Positions 17,165 through 25,010 of a stretch of 60,268 bases of DNA are shown in pieces. Origin of the DNA: Klenkia terrae (GTDB lineage Bacteria > Actinomycetota > Actinomycetes > Mycobacteriales > Geodermatophilaceae); the NCBI RefSeq assembly GCF_900491935.1, contig NZ_UEXK01000004.1, positions 4,583,185 to 4,643,452 on the forward strand. Reading direction: 5' to 3'. The position numbers and the translations under genes were made by a program. How positions within the stretch are numbered: position 1 is the stretch's first letter; every line of letters starts with the position of its first letter. The notes under the pieces were generated by a model. The model did no database searches and was not told the origin of the DNA. It saw only the letters and a list, made by a program, of their open reading frames with translations.

Positions 17165-18339
17165 TGCCCGCGGTCGACTCGGTGCTGATCCAGGGCGGCG
17201 GGGTCGGGGGGCTGACCCTGGCCGCAGCGCTGGCCCAGCGCGGCGTCCAGGTCGACGTCGTGGAGGCGGTCGGGTCCGACGCCGTCCTCGGCGTGGGTCT
17301 GAACCAACCGAGCAACGTGCTGGCCGCCCTGGACGAGATCGGTGTGCGCCAGGCCTGCATCGACGCCGGCTTCCCCTTCGAGGAGCTGCTGCTCTGGAGC
17401 CCGGCCAGCGAACAGGTGGCCGCTATCCCGCCGCCCGCAGGGCTGTACGGCACGCCGTCCAACAACGCGATCAGCCGTCCGCTCTACAACGGCATCCTGC
17501 GCGAGGCCGCGGAGCGGGCCGGCGCCCGGATCCGCACCGGCGCCACGGTCTGGGAGCTGACCGAGGACGACGCCGGCGTGGAGGTGGAGCTGGCCACCTG
17601 GACCGGGAAGCGGACGGCGCCCCGGCGGGACGGCGGTGCCGACCGCCGTCGGTACGACCTGGTGGTCGGCTTCGACGGGGTCCGGTCGAGGATCCGCGAG
17701 CACCTCTTCGGCGACCGGTACGTCCCGGTGCCGACCGGGTTCGCGGTGTGGCGGGTCGTCATGCCGCGCCCGGCCGACGTCACGCACATCGTCATGGCGT
17801 TGAGCGGCGACGTGAAGGCCGTGCTGACCCCGACCAGCCGGACCGAGATGTACATCGCGCTGGTCAGCCCGGAGCCGGGCAACCCGCGGTACGAGCGCGC
17901 GGACTTCGCGCGGCTGGTCCGGGAGCGGATGACGTCGTTCTCCGGGCTGATCGGGCAGCTCCGCGACGGCATCACCGACGAGCAGTACGTCAGCTACGCG
18001 CCGCTGGAGTCGCTGATGGTCCGCGAGCCGTGGTTCCGCGGCCGCGTCGCGATCGCCGGCGACGCCGCGCACACCAGCCCTCCGCACCTGGCCCAGGGGG
18101 CGGCGATGGCCGTGGAGGACGCGGTGGTCCTCGCCGCCTCGCTGGATGAGCACACCTCGCTGCCCGACGCCCTGGACGCCTGGTACCTGCGCCGCCGCGA
18201 CCGCGCCGCGTTCGTGGCCGACATGTCGCTGGCCCTGCTCAGGCAGGAGACCGGGAGCGAGCTGACGCCCGCGGACCTCGAGCTGCTGCAGATGGGCATC
18301 CCCGGCGCCCAGGCGAGGCTGGCGGCCCAGAGCTACTGA
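17164..18339 (+). CDS. FAD-dependent aromatic monooxygenase
   Basis: 391 residues: GGGVGGLTLAAALAQRG dinucleotide fold at about 11-27, the DG motif region LVVGFDGVRSRIRE (about 171-184) and GDAAHTSPPHLAQGAAMAVEDA (about 300-321), the signature of PHBH-type flavoprotein hydroxylases. It would use NAD(P)H and O2 to hydroxylate an aromatic or polycyclic substrate; the substrate is unknown. It is translationally coupled to the 15-aa leader ORF. Its last 7 bp overlap the convergent aminotransferase gene. Confidence 0.88.
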   Translation: MPAVDSVLIQGGGVGGLTLAAALAQRGVQVDVVEAVGSDAVLGVGLNQPSNVLAALDEIGVRQACIDAGFPFEELLLWSPASEQVAAIPPPAGLYGTPSNNAISRPLYNGILREAAERAGARIRTGATVWELTEDDAGVEVELATWTGKRTAPRRDGGADRRRYDLVVGFDGVRSRIREHLFGDRYVPVPTGFAVWRVVMPRPADVTHIVMALSGDVKAVLTPTSRTEMYIALVSPEPGNPRYERADFARLVRERMTSFSGLIGQLRDGITDEQYVSYAPLESLMVREPWFRGRVAIAGDAAHTSPPHLAQGAAMAVEDAVVLAASLDEHTSLPDALDAWYLRRRDRAAFVADMSLALLRQETGSELTPADLELLQMGIPGAQARLAAQSY

Positions 18340-19469
18340 GCCGGCGCCCGTCCGGCGACGTCGGCGGCGAGCTCGAGGTCGGCGTCGCTGGTGAAGTAGT
18401 GGGGGGCGAAGCGGATGCCCGCCCCGCGCAGCGAGCAGCGGACCCCGCCGTCCAGCAGCGCCCGGTGCAGTACCGCCGGGTCGGTGCCGGGGCGGCCGGC
18501 GACCACGATCCCGGAGTGGGTGGCGGGGTCGGCGGCCCGGTGCACCTCCAGGCCGGCCGTCGCCAGCAGCGCCACGAGCCGGGCGGCGTTGGCCAGCACG
18601 GTCTCCTGGACGACGTCGCGGCCGAGCTCGTGCAGCAGCCCCACTGTGGCGCCCAGGCCGGCGATCCCGGCGGCGTTCTCGGTGCCCGACTCGAAGCGCC
18701 GGCCGTCGGTGGCCAGCTCGGGTTCCACCGTGAAGGCGAAGGGGTCGGCCACCGCCAACCAGCCGACGGTGGTGGGCCGCAGCCGGTCGCGGGCCCGCTC
18801 CGACAGGTGGACGAAGCCGATCCCGAAGGGCCCCAGCAGCCACTTGTGGGCGCTGACCGCGAGCACGTCGATCCCCTCGACGTCGACGGCCAGGGCCCCG
18901 ACCGCCTGGGTGCCGTCCACCACGAGCAACGCGTCCCGGCCGCGGGCGATCTGGCTGAGCCTCGCCAGGTCGTGCCGGTGCCCGGAGGAGTACTGCACCG
19001 CGCTGATCGTCACCACCCGCGTGCGGTCGTCGACGAGTCCGGCCAGGGCGTCCAGGTCGGCCGCGCCCCCGCGCACCGGGGCCTCCCGCACCTCGACCCC
19101 GAGAGCCCGCAGCCCACGCCAGAGGTAGGAGTTGCTGGGGAACTCCTGGGCCGGCAGCACGACGTTGTCCCCCGGCCCCCACGGCAGACCGTTGGCGACC
19201 AGGGCCAACCCGGTCGTCGTGTTCTGGGTGAAGGAGATGCCGTCGGGACGGCCACCGACGAGGTCGGCCACCGCCGCCCGGACGACCTCCTGGTGGTCGC
19301 GCCACGCGGGCGCCGCAGCGATGCCGCCGTCCTGGTGGCCGGTGAGGAGGTCGACCACGGCCGCCCGGACCCGGGTCGAGACCAGGCCGACGGCAGCCGA
19401 GTCCAGGTAGGCCGTCGAGCATGCGCCCGGGTACAGCCTGCGGACGGAGTCGAGGACCTCGGGTCGCAT
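18333..19469 (-). CDS. Class V aminotransferase (cysteine desulfurase/epimerase-like), PLP-dependent
   Basis: 378 residues from ATG 19469. Typical class V features: YLDSAAVGLVS at the N-terminus, SFTQNTTTGLALVANGL, the cofactor Asp in LLVVDGTQAVGAL, and the PLP lysine in VSAHKWLLGPFG. The gene resembles isopenicillin N epimerase or kynureninase-like members more than IscS, because no active-site Cys loop is evident. The substrate is unknown. It is convergent with the monooxygenase and lies 114 bp before the end of arsR on the same strand. Confidence 0.85.
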   Translation of the reverse strand: MRPEVLDSVRRLYPGACSTAYLDSAAVGLVSTRVRAAVVDLLTGHQDGGIAAAPAWRDHQEVVRAAVADLVGGRPDGISFTQNTTTGLALVANGLPWGPGDNVVLPAQEFPSNSYLWRGLRALGVEVREAPVRGGAADLDALAGLVDDRTRVVTISAVQYSSGHRHDLARLSQIARGRDALLVVDGTQAVGALAVDVEGIDVLAVSAHKWLLGPFGIGFVHLSERARDRLRPTTVGWLAVADPFAFTVEPELATDGRRFESGTENAAGIAGLGATVGLLHELGRDVVQETVLANAARLVALLATAGLEVHRAADPATHSGIVVAGRPGTDPAVLHRALLDGGVRCSLRGAGIRFAPHYFTSDADLELAADVAGRAPAQ

Positions 19470-19583
19470 CGACCCAGCATCTCGTGCGTCTCCCGGACAG
19501 GGAAGGTCGTCCTCGGGTGACACCAGCGCGGGCGCCGCGCAGGAGCGGCCGGGCGGCACGCCGGAGTGCGCGTCGACCCGGCC

Positions 19584-19970
19584 TCAGCCGCCCAGCCGGG
19601 TGGCGAGCCGACCCGCGAGCGCGTCGAGGGCGCCGGGGACCAGGGCGTAGTAGGCCCAGACACCCCGCTTGTCGCGGGTCAGCAGCCCGGCGTCGACGAG
19701 CACCTTGAGGTGGTGGGACACGGTCGGCTGGGACAGCCCGACCGGGTCGGTGAGGTCGCAGACGCACGCCTCCCCGCCCTCGTGCGCGGCGACCAGGGAC
19801 AGCAGTCGCAGCCGCGTGGGGTCCGCCAGGGCCTTCATCGACCGGGCCAGCGCGGTGGCGTCCTCGACGCCGAGCGGTGCGGTGACGGGAGGGGCGCAGC
19901 ACGCCGCGCCCGTCGCCCCGACCGGGGCATCGGCCGGGGCATCGGCCGACTGCAGGACGGTCGTGGCCAT
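19584..19970 (-). CDS. arsR: ArsR family arsenic-responsive repressor
   Basis: 128 residues from ATG 19970. Winged helix: MKALADPTRLRLLSLVA, then the arsenite-type metal motif CVCDL at the start of the recognition region, LSQPTVSHHLKVLVDAGLL and the wing DKRGVWAYYALV. An N-terminal CC pair (AACCAPP) offers another thiol site, as in other actinobacterial ArsR proteins. It is divergent from arsM-acr3-arsC; two similar palindromes lie in the shared promoter region, so autoregulation and repression of the operon are expected. Confidence 0.9.
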   Translation of the reverse strand: MATTVLQSADAPADAPVGATGAACCAPPVTAPLGVEDATALARSMKALADPTRLRLLSLVAAHEGGEACVCDLTDPVGLSQPTVSHHLKVLVDAGLLTRDKRGVWAYYALVPGALDALAGRLATRLGG

Positions 19971-19990
19971 GCGGGACAGCATGCCGCAGC

Positions 19991-20008
19991 CATCGACGGG
20001 TGTCGATG
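19991..20008. promoter_or_regulatory. ArsR operator 1
   Basis: CATCGAC-N4-GTCGATG is a perfect 7-bp inverted repeat between arsR and arsM. It ends directly at the TTGACG (20009-20014) of the presumed arsM promoter. Confidence 0.65.
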
Positions 20009-20037
20009 TTGACGAGCCCTCCCGAGGGTGCCAGTCT
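20009..20037 (+). promoter_or_regulatory. Putative arsM operon promoter
   Basis: TTGACG (20009-20014), a 17-bp spacer and CAGTCT (20032-20037). Transcription would begin inside operator 2. A mirror-image TTGACG for arsR is present on the minus strand at 20058-20053. Confidence 0.45.
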
Positions 20038-20042
20038 CCCGA

Positions 20043-20060
20043 CATCGACATCCGTCAATG
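20043..20060. promoter_or_regulatory. ArsR operator 2
   Basis: CATCGAC-N4-GTCAATG is the same palindrome as operator 1 with one mismatch, 52 bp away. Its right half contains the reverse complement of TTGACG, the likely arsR -35. Confidence 0.6.
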
Positions 20061-20073
20061 CCTGGAGCGCGCT

Positions 20074-20829
20074 GTGCACACGACGAACGACGCCCTGCGG
20101 GACGAGGTCCGGTCCCGGTACGCGGCCGCGGCCAGGTCGGTCAGCGGGGGCGGCGACGCCGGCTGCTGCGCCCCGGCGACCGAGGCCGTCGAGGTCGACG
20201 ACCGGTTCGGCGCCGCGCTCTACGACACCGCGACCACCGAGGGCCTGCCGACCGAGGCGGTGCTCGCCTCCCTGGGCTGCGGCAACCCGCTGGCCGTGGC
20301 CGACCTCCGCCCCGGTGAGCGGGTCCTGGACCTGGGCTCCGGCGGCGGCATCGACGTGCTGCTGTCCGCGCAGCGCGTCGGCCCCACCGGCTTCGCCTAC
20401 GGCGTGGACATGACCACCGAGATGCTGGAACTGGCCCGCACCAACGCCGACCGTGCCGGAGCCACCAACGTGGAGTTCCGCCAGGGCACCATCGAGAACC
20501 TACCGCTGCCCGACGCCTCGGTCGACGTGGTCATCTCCAACTGCGTGGTCAACCTGTCCACCGACAAGCCCGCCGTCCTCGCCGAGGCCTTCCGGGTCCT
20601 GGCGCCCGGCGGTCGGGTCGGGATCTCCGACGTCGTCGCCGAGGACGACGTGTCCCCCGCCCAGCGTGCCGAGCGCGGCTCCTACATCGGGTGCGTCGCC
20701 GGCGCTCTGTCCCGCACCGAGTACCTGGACGGCCTGGCCGCGGCCGGCTTCGTCGACGCATCCGTGGACTTCACCCACGAAATCGCCCCCGGCCTGCACG
20801 GCGCCGTCGTGCGCGCCGCCAAGCCCTGA
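20074..20829 (+). CDS. arsM: Arsenite S-adenosylmethionine methyltransferase
   Basis: 251 residues from GTG 20074. SAM-binding motif [17 protein letters not shown] and the three Cys positions used for As(III) binding in ArsM are present ([25 protein letters not shown]). An additional N-terminal CC pair occurs (AGCCAPA). The enzyme methylates arsenite to mono-, di- and trimethylarsines. It is the first gene of a three-gene arsenic operon; acr3 follows after 31 bp. The frame is open further upstream but the operators occupy that region. Confidence 0.93.
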   Translation: MHTTNDALRDEVRSRYAAAARSVSGGGDAGCCAPATEAVEVDDRFGAALYDTATTEGLPTEAVLASLGCGNPLAVADLRPGERVLDLGSGGGIDVLLSAQRVGPTGFAYGVDMTTEMLELARTNADRAGATNVEFRQGTIENLPLPDASVDVVISNCVVNLSTDKPAVLAEAFRVLAPGGRVGISDVVAEDDVSPAQRAERGSYIGCVAGALSRTEYLDGLAAAGFVDASVDFTHEIAPGLHGAVVRAAKP

Positions 20830-20860
20830 CCCCGACACCCGAGAGGCACCCGCACCCCCG

Positions 20861-22000
20861 ATGAGCGCCCCCCTGCACGAGGCCGCACCCCCGACCGGGA
20901 CCACCACCGACGGACCTGTCCTGGCGCAGCTGTCCCGGCTGGACCGGTTCCTGCCGGTGTGGATCATCGCCGCGATGGCCGCCGGGCTGCTGCTCGGCCG
21001 CGCGGTCCCAGGGGTGGACGACGCCCTGGACGCCGTCCGCGTCGGGGACGTCAGCCTGCCCATCGCCGTGGGGCTGCTGCTCATGATGTACCCGGTGCTG
21101 GCGAAGGTCCGGTACACCGAGCTCGACCGGGTCACCGGCGACCGCAGGCTCCTGCTCGCGTCGCTGGCCCTGAACTGGCTGGTGGGCCCGGCGCTGATGT
21201 TCGCCCTGGCGTGGGCGCTGCTGCCCGACCAGCCCGAGTACCGCACCGGCCTGGTCATCGTCGGGCTGGCCCGCTGCATCGCCATGGTGCTCATCTGGAA
21301 CGACCTGTCCTGCGGGGACCGCGAGGCCGCCGCCGTCCTGGTGGCGATCAACTCGGTCTTCCAGGTCGTCGCGTTCGCCGCCCTGGGGTGGTTCTACCTG
21401 CAGGTGCTCCCCGGGTGGCTGGGTCTGCCGACCACCTCGGCGGACGTCAGCGTCTGGACCATCGTCGTCTCCGTTCTGGTGTTCCTCGGCATCCCGCTCG
21501 TCGCCGGCTACCTCACCCGCACCGTCGGCGAGCGGGCGAAGGGCCGCGACTGGTACGAGGCCCGCTTCCTGCCCAGGATCGGCCCGGTCGCCCTGTACGG
21601 GCTGCTGTTCACGATCGTCGTGCTCTTCGCCCTGCAGGGCGACGCGATCACGAGCAACCCCTGGGACGTCGCCCGGATCGCCCTGCCGCTGCTGGCCTAC
21701 TTCGCGCTGATGTTCGGCGGGTCGTTCCTGCTCGGCATGCGCCTGCGGATGGGCTACGCGAAGACCGCCACGCTAGCGTTCACGGCCGCGGGCAACAACT
21801 TCGAGCTGGCCATCGCCGTGGCGATCGGCACCTTCGGCGTCACCTCCGGGCAGGCCCTGGCCGGGGTCGTCGGCCCGCTGATCGAGGTCCCGGTGCTCGT
21901 CGCGCTGGTCCACGTGTCGCTGTGGGCGGCACGGCGGTTCTTCCCGGGTGACCCGACCGCGCCCGCCGCACGGACCGCGACCACGGCGTCGACCCGATGA
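20861..22000 (+). CDS. acr3: Arsenite efflux permease Acr3
   Basis: 379 residues from ATG 20861 with GAGAGG about 15 bp upstream. Ten hydrophobic segments and the Acr3 hallmarks WIIAAMAAGLLLGR, the TM4 motif GLARCIAMVLIWNDLSCGD with its conserved Cys, and TLAFTAAGNNFELAIAVAI. It exports As(III) from the cytosol by proton-coupled antiport. Its stop overlaps the arsC start (ATGA), so the two are translationally coupled. Confidence 0.94.
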   Translation: MSAPLHEAAPPTGTTTDGPVLAQLSRLDRFLPVWIIAAMAAGLLLGRAVPGVDDALDAVRVGDVSLPIAVGLLLMMYPVLAKVRYTELDRVTGDRRLLLASLALNWLVGPALMFALAWALLPDQPEYRTGLVIVGLARCIAMVLIWNDLSCGDREAAAVLVAINSVFQVVAFAALGWFYLQVLPGWLGLPTTSADVSVWTIVVSVLVFLGIPLVAGYLTRTVGERAKGRDWYEARFLPRIGPVALYGLLFTIVVLFALQGDAITSNPWDVARIALPLLAYFALMFGGSFLLGMRLRMGYAKTATLAFTAAGNNFELAIAVAIGTFGVTSGQALAGVVGPLIEVPVLVALVHVSLWAARRFFPGDPTAPAARTATTASTR

Positions 22001-22413
22001 CCGCCGTCCTCTTCGTCTGCGCACGCAACGGCGGGAAGTCGCAGATGGCCGCGGGCCTGCTGCATGCCACCGCCCCGGACTGGGCGGTGGAGTCCGCCGG
22101 CACCGATCCCGGGAGCAGGCTCAACGCGGAATCCGTGGCGTCCCTCGCCGAGGTCGGCGTCGACATCAGCGGCGGTCGGCCCCAGCCGGTCACGGCGCAG
22201 TTGCTGGCCGCCGCCGACGTCGTGGTCACGCTGGGCACCGAGGCCCGCATCCCGGCCGACCTGGTCGCCGGCGCACCCGGCACCGCGTTCGAGACCTGGG
22301 TGACCGACGAGCCGTCCGCCCGCGGCATCGAGGGCCTGGACCGCATGCGGCTGGTGCGCGACGACATCTCCGCGCGGGTGGCCGACCTGCACCGGCGACT
22401 CCGGCAGCGCTAG
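21997..22413 (+). CDS. arsC: Arsenate reductase, LMW-phosphatase fold (mycothiol type)
   Basis: 138 residues. The P-loop is CARNGGKSQMA with the catalytic Cys at residue 8. The Lys replacing the usual phosphatase Arg is, to my knowledge, typical of the actinobacterial mycothiol-dependent ArsC group. SAGTDPGSRLN and the central D-containing loop VTDEPSARG fit the fold. It reduces As(V) to As(III) for Acr3 and ArsM. ATG 21997 overlaps the acr3 stop. Confidence 0.9.
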   Translation: MTAVLFVCARNGGKSQMAAGLLHATAPDWAVESAGTDPGSRLNAESVASLAEVGVDISGGRPQPVTAQLLAAADVVVTLGTEARIPADLVAGAPGTAFETWVTDEPSARGIEGLDRMRLVRDDISARVADLHRRLRQR

Positions 22414-22426
22414 CGCCTCGGCGGGG

Positions 22427-22531
22427 TCAGGTCGCCGCAGCCAGCGGGCGCGCCCCGGTGTCGGCTGCACCCAGGTCGGCCGGCGGTGCGGGGCGGCCGA
22501 AGATCCAGCCCTGGCCGGCCCCGCCGAGTGG
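22427..22531 (-). pseudogene. Remnant C-terminus of an EAL-domain phosphodiesterase
   Basis: Directly after, and in the same frame as, the stop codon of the 22532 gene are 34 codons reading LGGAGQGWIFGRPAPPADLG and on to a TGA. GQGW-FGRP-P is the usual end of EAL domains, but the rest of the domain is absent. This looks like the tail of a lost cyclic-di-GMP phosphodiesterase gene. The match is short, so confidence is moderate. Confidence 0.45.
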
Positions 22532-23845
22532 TCACGGGGTGTAGGTCACCTGCGCGGCGATCTGGAGGACCTGGTCATGGGTGAGGACGCCCGGGGCCTG
22601 GAAGAACAGGACGAGCCCACCGGGCAACTCGGCCTCGAGGATCCACATCCGTGGTCCGTCGGGGTCGGCCGACGACCCGTCCGGCACGGAGACGAGCTCG
22701 CCCGGCCGCCCGTCGACGACGACCTGCTCGATCGGCTCCCCCTCGCTGTAGCCGCGGAGGTCGGGCTCCGTGCTGCCGCGCCACCGCTCCAGGATGCTGG
22801 CGCCGATGCGGTTCTCGAACGAGGGTGCGGTGTCGCTGATGAGCGTCAGGGACGTGTTGTCCTCGTAGCTGGACACCGACCACCCCGCCGGCGCCAGACG
22901 CACCTGCAGCGGCACCGGCTGGGGTCGGTCCACGATGGACTCCCCCACCGACACCACCGCCTCGGCGGTCGCCCAGTCGTCCTCCCCGTAGACCTGGACC
23001 CACATGCCGTCGGGTCGCTGCCAGGTGAGCTGGGCGAAGGACTCCGCGCAGAGTTCGTCGGGGGTCCGGGACTGCCCGGGCGTGGACGGTGCGTAGCCGC
23101 ACAGCGGGCTGTCGTAGTCACCGGAGAGCAGATCGCCCTGCACCCCGCCGACCGCCACCTGCGACTCGGTGGTCTGCGCACCGGTGCCCTCCTGCGCCCC
23201 GGGCGGCAGGATCCGCGGGTCGCCGGGGCTGACCCGGTAGATGAACCCCGGGTCGTCGGCTGCCTGGTAGGTGGCGACCCACACGACGGGCTCTGGGTAG
23301 CCGAACAGGGTCAGTCCCCCGGACATGCTCAGAACCCGGGTGAGACCGGCCGGCTCCGGGTCGAGCGAGTACGGGAAGGACACCTCACCGGTCGTGGCCA
23401 ACGCCAACCCCCCGGGCGGGGCCTCCAGCGGACCGAGGTCGGCCGGGGGCCCCGTCGGAGCTGCCGGTGTGGTGACGGCGGGGTCGGTCGGGGTGGGGGC
23501 CGCCGTGCCGCCGGGCCCGGTCGGACCCCGCCCACTGGTGGCGACGACCAGCGCGACGACGCCGACGGCCGCGGTGGCCAGCAACGGGACACCGCGACGG
23601 AGCAGCCGCCGGGCGCCCGACCGCCGCACCGGGTGGAGCCGGGCCTCGTGCGCGTCGGCGACCAGTTGCCTCGCTGCCAGCACCGACGCGGGTTCGGACG
23701 CCGTCCGCCCGGCGTCGTCCCCGGTGGTCGTCCCCGCCTGGATCTCGCGCAGCAGGACGTCCGGGAGGGCGGGCAGGTCCTCGTCGCGGAAGCCGGCCGC
23801 AGCCGCCAGGCGGGCGTCGAGCTCGCGGTCGCTGTCACCGGTCAT
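22532..23845 (-). CDS. Membrane-anchored protein paired with ECF sigma factor
   Basis: 437 residues: a cytosolic acidic N-terminus of about 80 residues, one membrane helix (GVPLLATAAVGVVALVVATS), a Pro/Thr linker (about 110-145) and a large extracytoplasmic domain with several Trp and a Cys pair (PLCGYAPS, ELCAESFAQ). No zinc anti-sigma motif (HxxxCxxC) is visible. It overlaps the ECF sigma gene by 11 bp, which together with the topology suggests a sigma-factor regulator or sensor. The family itself was not recognised. Confidence 0.7.
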   Translation of the reverse strand: MTGDSDRELDARLAAAAGFRDEDLPALPDVLLREIQAGTTTGDDAGRTASEPASVLAARQLVADAHEARLHPVRRSGARRLLRRGVPLLATAAVGVVALVVATSGRGPTGPGGTAAPTPTDPAVTTPAAPTGPPADLGPLEAPPGGLALATTGEVSFPYSLDPEPAGLTRVLSMSGGLTLFGYPEPVVWVATYQAADDPGFIYRVSPGDPRILPPGAQEGTGAQTTESQVAVGGVQGDLLSGDYDSPLCGYAPSTPGQSRTPDELCAESFAQLTWQRPDGMWVQVYGEDDWATAEAVVSVGESIVDRPQPVPLQVRLAPAGWSVSSYEDNTSLTLISDTAPSFENRIGASILERWRGSTEPDLRGYSEGEPIEQVVVDGRPGELVSVPDGSSADPDGPRMWILEAELPGGLVLFFQAPGVLTHDQVLQIAAQVTYTP

Positions 23846-24416
23846 GGTCGGCCTCCTCGAGGTCGGTTGCGGGGTGGACGACGGTGATGGACAGCGCCTG
23901 CTTGAGGCGGGCGCGGGCCCGGTGCAGCCGGACGCGGGTGGCCGCCGGGCTCAGGCCCAGCGCGACCGCTGCCTGGGAGGGGGTGAGTCCTTCCCAGGCG
24001 ACGAGCGACACCAGTTCCCGGTCGGCGTCCGGCAGACCGGCCATCGCCGCCCGCACCGGCGCGTAGTCCTCCCCGACGGCCGGGTCGGGGATGGTCCCGA
24101 CGACGAACGCGTCGGCGAGCTTGGCCCCCAGCCGGGTGGCCCGGGCGGCGCTGCGGTCGATGTCGGCCAGGCAGCGTCGGGCGATGCCGAACAACCAGGG
24201 CCGCACCTCGTCGGGGTCCACCGGGGTGTCGGCCCGGCGCCGCCAGGCCACCGTGTAGGTCTCGGCGACCGCGTCGTGCGCGTCGTCGGGCGACGCGGCC
24301 CGGCGCAGGGCATAGCCCAGCACCGCCGAGCCCGTCGACCGGTACAGCGCCTCGAAGGCAGCCCGGTCGGGTCGGTCACTCGACGGCCGCGGCACGGGCT
24401 CCCTCATGGCGGTCAC
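23835..24416 (-). CDS. ECF RNA polymerase sigma factor
   Basis: 193 residues. Region 2 is recognisable in FEALYRSTGSAVLGYALRRA, DAHDAVAETYTVAWRR and RPWLFGIARR. Region 4 is DRELVSLVAWEGLTPSQAAVALGLSP with RVRLHRARARLKQAL. It directs RNA polymerase to a small regulon. Translation is coupled to the downstream membrane protein. ATG 24407 is a possible alternative start. Confidence 0.88.
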   Translation of the reverse strand: MTAMREPVPRPSSDRPDRAAFEALYRSTGSAVLGYALRRAASPDDAHDAVAETYTVAWRRRADTPVDPDEVRPWLFGIARRCLADIDRSAARATRLGAKLADAFVVGTIPDPAVGEDYAPVRAAMAGLPDADRELVSLVAWEGLTPSQAAVALGLSPAATRVRLHRARARLKQALSITVVHPATDLEEADHDR

Positions 24417-24483
24417 ACATCTACATGGCCGGCAGGGCCCCCAGCGTTACAGCCGGTGCGACCAGGGACCGCCCCGGGTGGGG

Positions 24484-24761
24484 TCAGTGGTCGTCGGTGG
24501 CGCGGGAGTCGGTGAGGGTGAGGGCGCCGTAGGTGGCGACGACGCCGGCGGCCAGCAGGCGGCGAGGTCCGCCTCGTCCGCGAGGACGGGTCGCTGCTCG
24601 GCGTACGCCGTCGGGCACGGTCCCTCCCCCGCGGTGTACTGCAGCCGCTCCGCCCGACCGGCCGCCTCGGCGCAGGCCGCAGCCAACCGCTGCGGCACGA
24701 GCTCCGTAGCCGGCGACCCCTCTGCGGACGCCGCCATCGCAGCACCGAACACGTCGAGCAC
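24484..24761 (-). pseudogene. Decayed GAF-domain (ANTAR-regulator type) gene
   Basis: From ATG 24761 the frame reads LAAACAEAAG, then jumps straight to AERLQYTAGEGPC and RPVLADEADLAACWP, blocks normally separated by about 20 residues in GAF-ANTAR proteins, which implies an internal deletion. After ACWP the similarity moves to another frame (LAAGVVATYGALTLTD) and ends at TGA 24486-24484. The ANTAR domain is absent. A short frame continues to 24447, but its end is Pro/Ser noise. Confidence 0.55.
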
Positions 24762-25010
24762 GTCGCTCTCACCTCACCGATGTGCACGGACGGCGCGCCA
24801 CCACCCTGGACGCCCCGACCGCATCTGCCTTCCGAGAAGTCGGGTTCCCCGTGCGGTCGTCCGGCCGACACCGGGTGAGGTGGCCGCCGACCCCCGGCGC
24901 CCGAGACTGCGGACGGCGGAGGACGCCACGACCCGACGTCCGACCGGACACACCCCACGGGGTGAGCCGGGCTGCCTGGGCGTCAGTGCGGTGCCCTGCC
25001 TGCCGACACC

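Noticed and set aside
18333-18339. Seven-base overlap of the monooxygenase and aminotransferase ends
   Set aside because: Convergent short overlaps are common in compact genomes; not evidence of a frameshift.
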